Assembly (NCBI GenBank): GCA_019239785.1
Contig: JAFAZM010000153.1
Location: 1 to 13,250, forward strand
Length of the DNA: 13,250 nucleotides
Reading direction: 5' to 3'
From: Sphingomonadaceae bacterium
GTDB taxonomy: Bacteria > Pseudomonadota > Alphaproteobacteria > Sphingomonadales > Sphingomonadaceae
Positions 12,402 to 13,250 of the stretch are shown in pieces; position 1 is the first letter of the stretch; the number at the start of each line of letters is the position of its first letter. The translations under genes and the position numbers were made by a program. The notes beneath the pieces were generated by a model that ran no database searches, was not told where the DNA came from, and was given only the letters and a program-made list of their open reading frames with translations.

Positions 12402-13250
12402 GTGCTGAGGCAATATGAACTGGTCGAGAAGGTCAGGGGCTACGACCCCGACGCCGACGAGGCGATGCTGAACCGCGCCTACGTCTTCTCGATGAAGGCG
12501 CACGGCTCGCAGACCCGCGCCTCGGGCGACCCTTATTACAGCCATCCGATCGAGGTCGCCGGCATCCTCACCGACCTCCATCTCGACGACGAGACGATCG
12601 TCACCGCGATCCTCCACGACACGATCGAGGACACGCTCGCGACCCCGGCCGAGATCAAGAAACTGTTCGGCAAGAACGTCGCCCGCCTGGTCGACGGGGT
12701 GACCAAGCTTTCCAAGATCGAGGCGCAGAGCGAGAGCCAGCGCGCCGCGGAGAATCTGCGCAAGTTCCTGCTCGCCATGTCGGACGACATCCGCGTGCTG
12801 CTGGTCAAGCTCGCCGACCGGCTGCACAACATGCGGACGCTCCATTTCATCAAGAACCCGGACAAGCGCCGCCGCATCGCGCGCGAGACGATGGACATCT
12901 ACGCCCCGCTCGCCGAGCGGATCGGCATGTACGAGTTCATGAAGGAGATGCAGAGCCTCGCCTTCGCCGAGCTCGAGCCCGAGGCGTACGCATCGATCAC
13001 CCGCCGGCTCGACGCGCTCAAGGTCGAGGGCGAGGACCGCATCCTCAAGATCGCCTCGGGGCTGAAGCTGCTGCTCGGTCGCCAGGGGATCGAGGCCGAG
13101 GTGACGGGGCGCGAGAAACACCCCTATTCGATCTGGAAGAAGATGTCCGAGCGCCACGTCAGCCTCGAGCAGCTTTCGGACATCATGGCGTTCCGCGCGA
13201 TCGTCGAGACCGAGGAGGAATGCTATCGCGCATTGGGCGTGATCCACCGG
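12402..13250 (+). CDS. rsh: Bifunctional (p)ppGpp synthetase/hydrolase (Rsh/RelA-SpoT), 3' truncated by the window
   Basis: The first 283 residues of an Rsh protein; the frame runs open to the last base. The HD hydrolase domain (about 25-150) is complete. By my count, Arg39, His48, His72-Asp73, Glu76-Asp77, Asp139 and Asn143 match, at a constant offset of five, the hydrolase residues Arg44 to Asn148 of the Streptococcus Rel enzyme, so ppGpp breakdown should be active. Motifs seen are RASGDPYYSHPIEVA, ILHDTIEDT and LVKLADRLHNMRTLHF. The synthetase domain begins with GREKHPYSIWKKM (about 236-248) and LSDIMAFRAIV, whose Asp260 is the expected catalytic acid. The charge motif that separates bifunctional from synthetase-only enzymes, and the TGS/ACT regions, lie beyond the window. 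The only usable start is GTG 12402, matching the family N-terminus LRQYELVEKV; an ATG at 12415 is out of frame. The ribosome binding site (GGAAC) is weak. Confidence 0.96.
   Translation, partial: MLRQYELVEKVRGYDPDADEAMLNRAYVFSMKAHGSQTRASGDPYYSHPIEVAGILTDLHLDDETIVTAILHDTIEDTLATPAEIKKLFGKNVARLVDGVTKLSKIEAQSESQRAAENLRKFLLAMSDDIRVLLVKLADRLHNMRTLHFIKNPDKRRRIARETMDIYAPLAERIGMYEFMKEMQSLAFAELEPEAYASITRRLDALKVEGEDRILKIASGLKLLLGRQGIEAEVTGREKHPYSIWKKMSERHVSLEQLSDIMAFRAIVETEEECYRALGVIHR

Noticed and set aside
12279..13247. 322-residue minus-strand frame opposite rsh
   Set aside because: It is a mirror of the rsh gene, which shows the full set of hydrolase residues.
1..13250. tRNA, rRNA, insertion sequence, phage, toxin-antitoxin or defence genes
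   Set aside because: None were found. All coding frames with good motifs belong to housekeeping, envelope or regulator families, and there are no transposase motifs or terminal repeats.

Overview
The window reads as chromosomal DNA from a high-GC alphaproteobacterium, most likely a sphingomonad (Sphingomonadales). This rests on the GC-rich codon use, a single Rsh-type (p)ppGpp enzyme beginning LRQYELVEKV, an isolated dnaN without dnaA, and small outer-membrane beta-barrel proteins of the sphingomonad style ending in YRYSNYQDG...F. The lineage is inferred from protein style, not from a marker gene. Twelve of the fourteen genes are complete. The first loses its 5' end and the last its 3' end at the window edges.

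Layout. (1) 1-4458 is a membrane glycosylation neighbourhood: a GtrB/DPM1-like family 2 glycosyltransferase (5' truncated) whose stop codon overlaps the GTG start of a SAM methyltransferase; a convergent 531-residue polytopic membrane protein with GT-C-like architecture; and, divergent from it, a GT87/DUF2029 polyprenyl-phosphate-sugar-type transferase. The usual logic of such sets is that the first enzyme loads a sugar onto undecaprenyl phosphate and the multi-spanning enzymes use the lipid-linked sugar on the periplasmic side. (2) 4439-8179 is a minus-strand run of four genes: an exported IalB-like protein, a histidine phosphatase (4-base overlap with the former), rlmN and a cyclopropane fatty acid synthase. 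(3) 8318-9764 holds two tandem paralogous outer-membrane beta-barrel genes, each with a signal peptide, a Cys pair in a predicted loop, a C-terminal Phe and its own strong GC-rich terminator. (4) 9846-13250 is an information-processing and stringent-response block: dnaN, rpoZ (omega), an 82-residue exported/membrane peptide, an HxlR-family regulator, and divergently the start of rsh. Omega carries the N-terminal MAR sequence that in E. coli contributes to ppGpp binding, so a ppGpp target and the ppGpp enzyme lie about 1 kb apart.

No tRNA, rRNA, CRISPR array, insertion sequence, phage gene or toxin-antitoxin pair was found, and I see no clear new multi-gene system. The most interesting unexplained signals are small: a long imperfect hairpin that covers the dnaN ribosome binding site, a second hairpin holding the ribosome binding site of the cyclopropane synthase gene, paired GC-rich hairpins around the putative promoter of the 82-residue peptide, overlapping inverted repeats between the two divergent membrane genes, and a Cys-containing HxlR regulator placed head to head with rsh. 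No noncoding stretch exceeds 300 bases. The largest gap, about 260 bases between the two beta-barrel genes, contains a REP-like palindrome, a terminator and GC-rich imperfect repeats.
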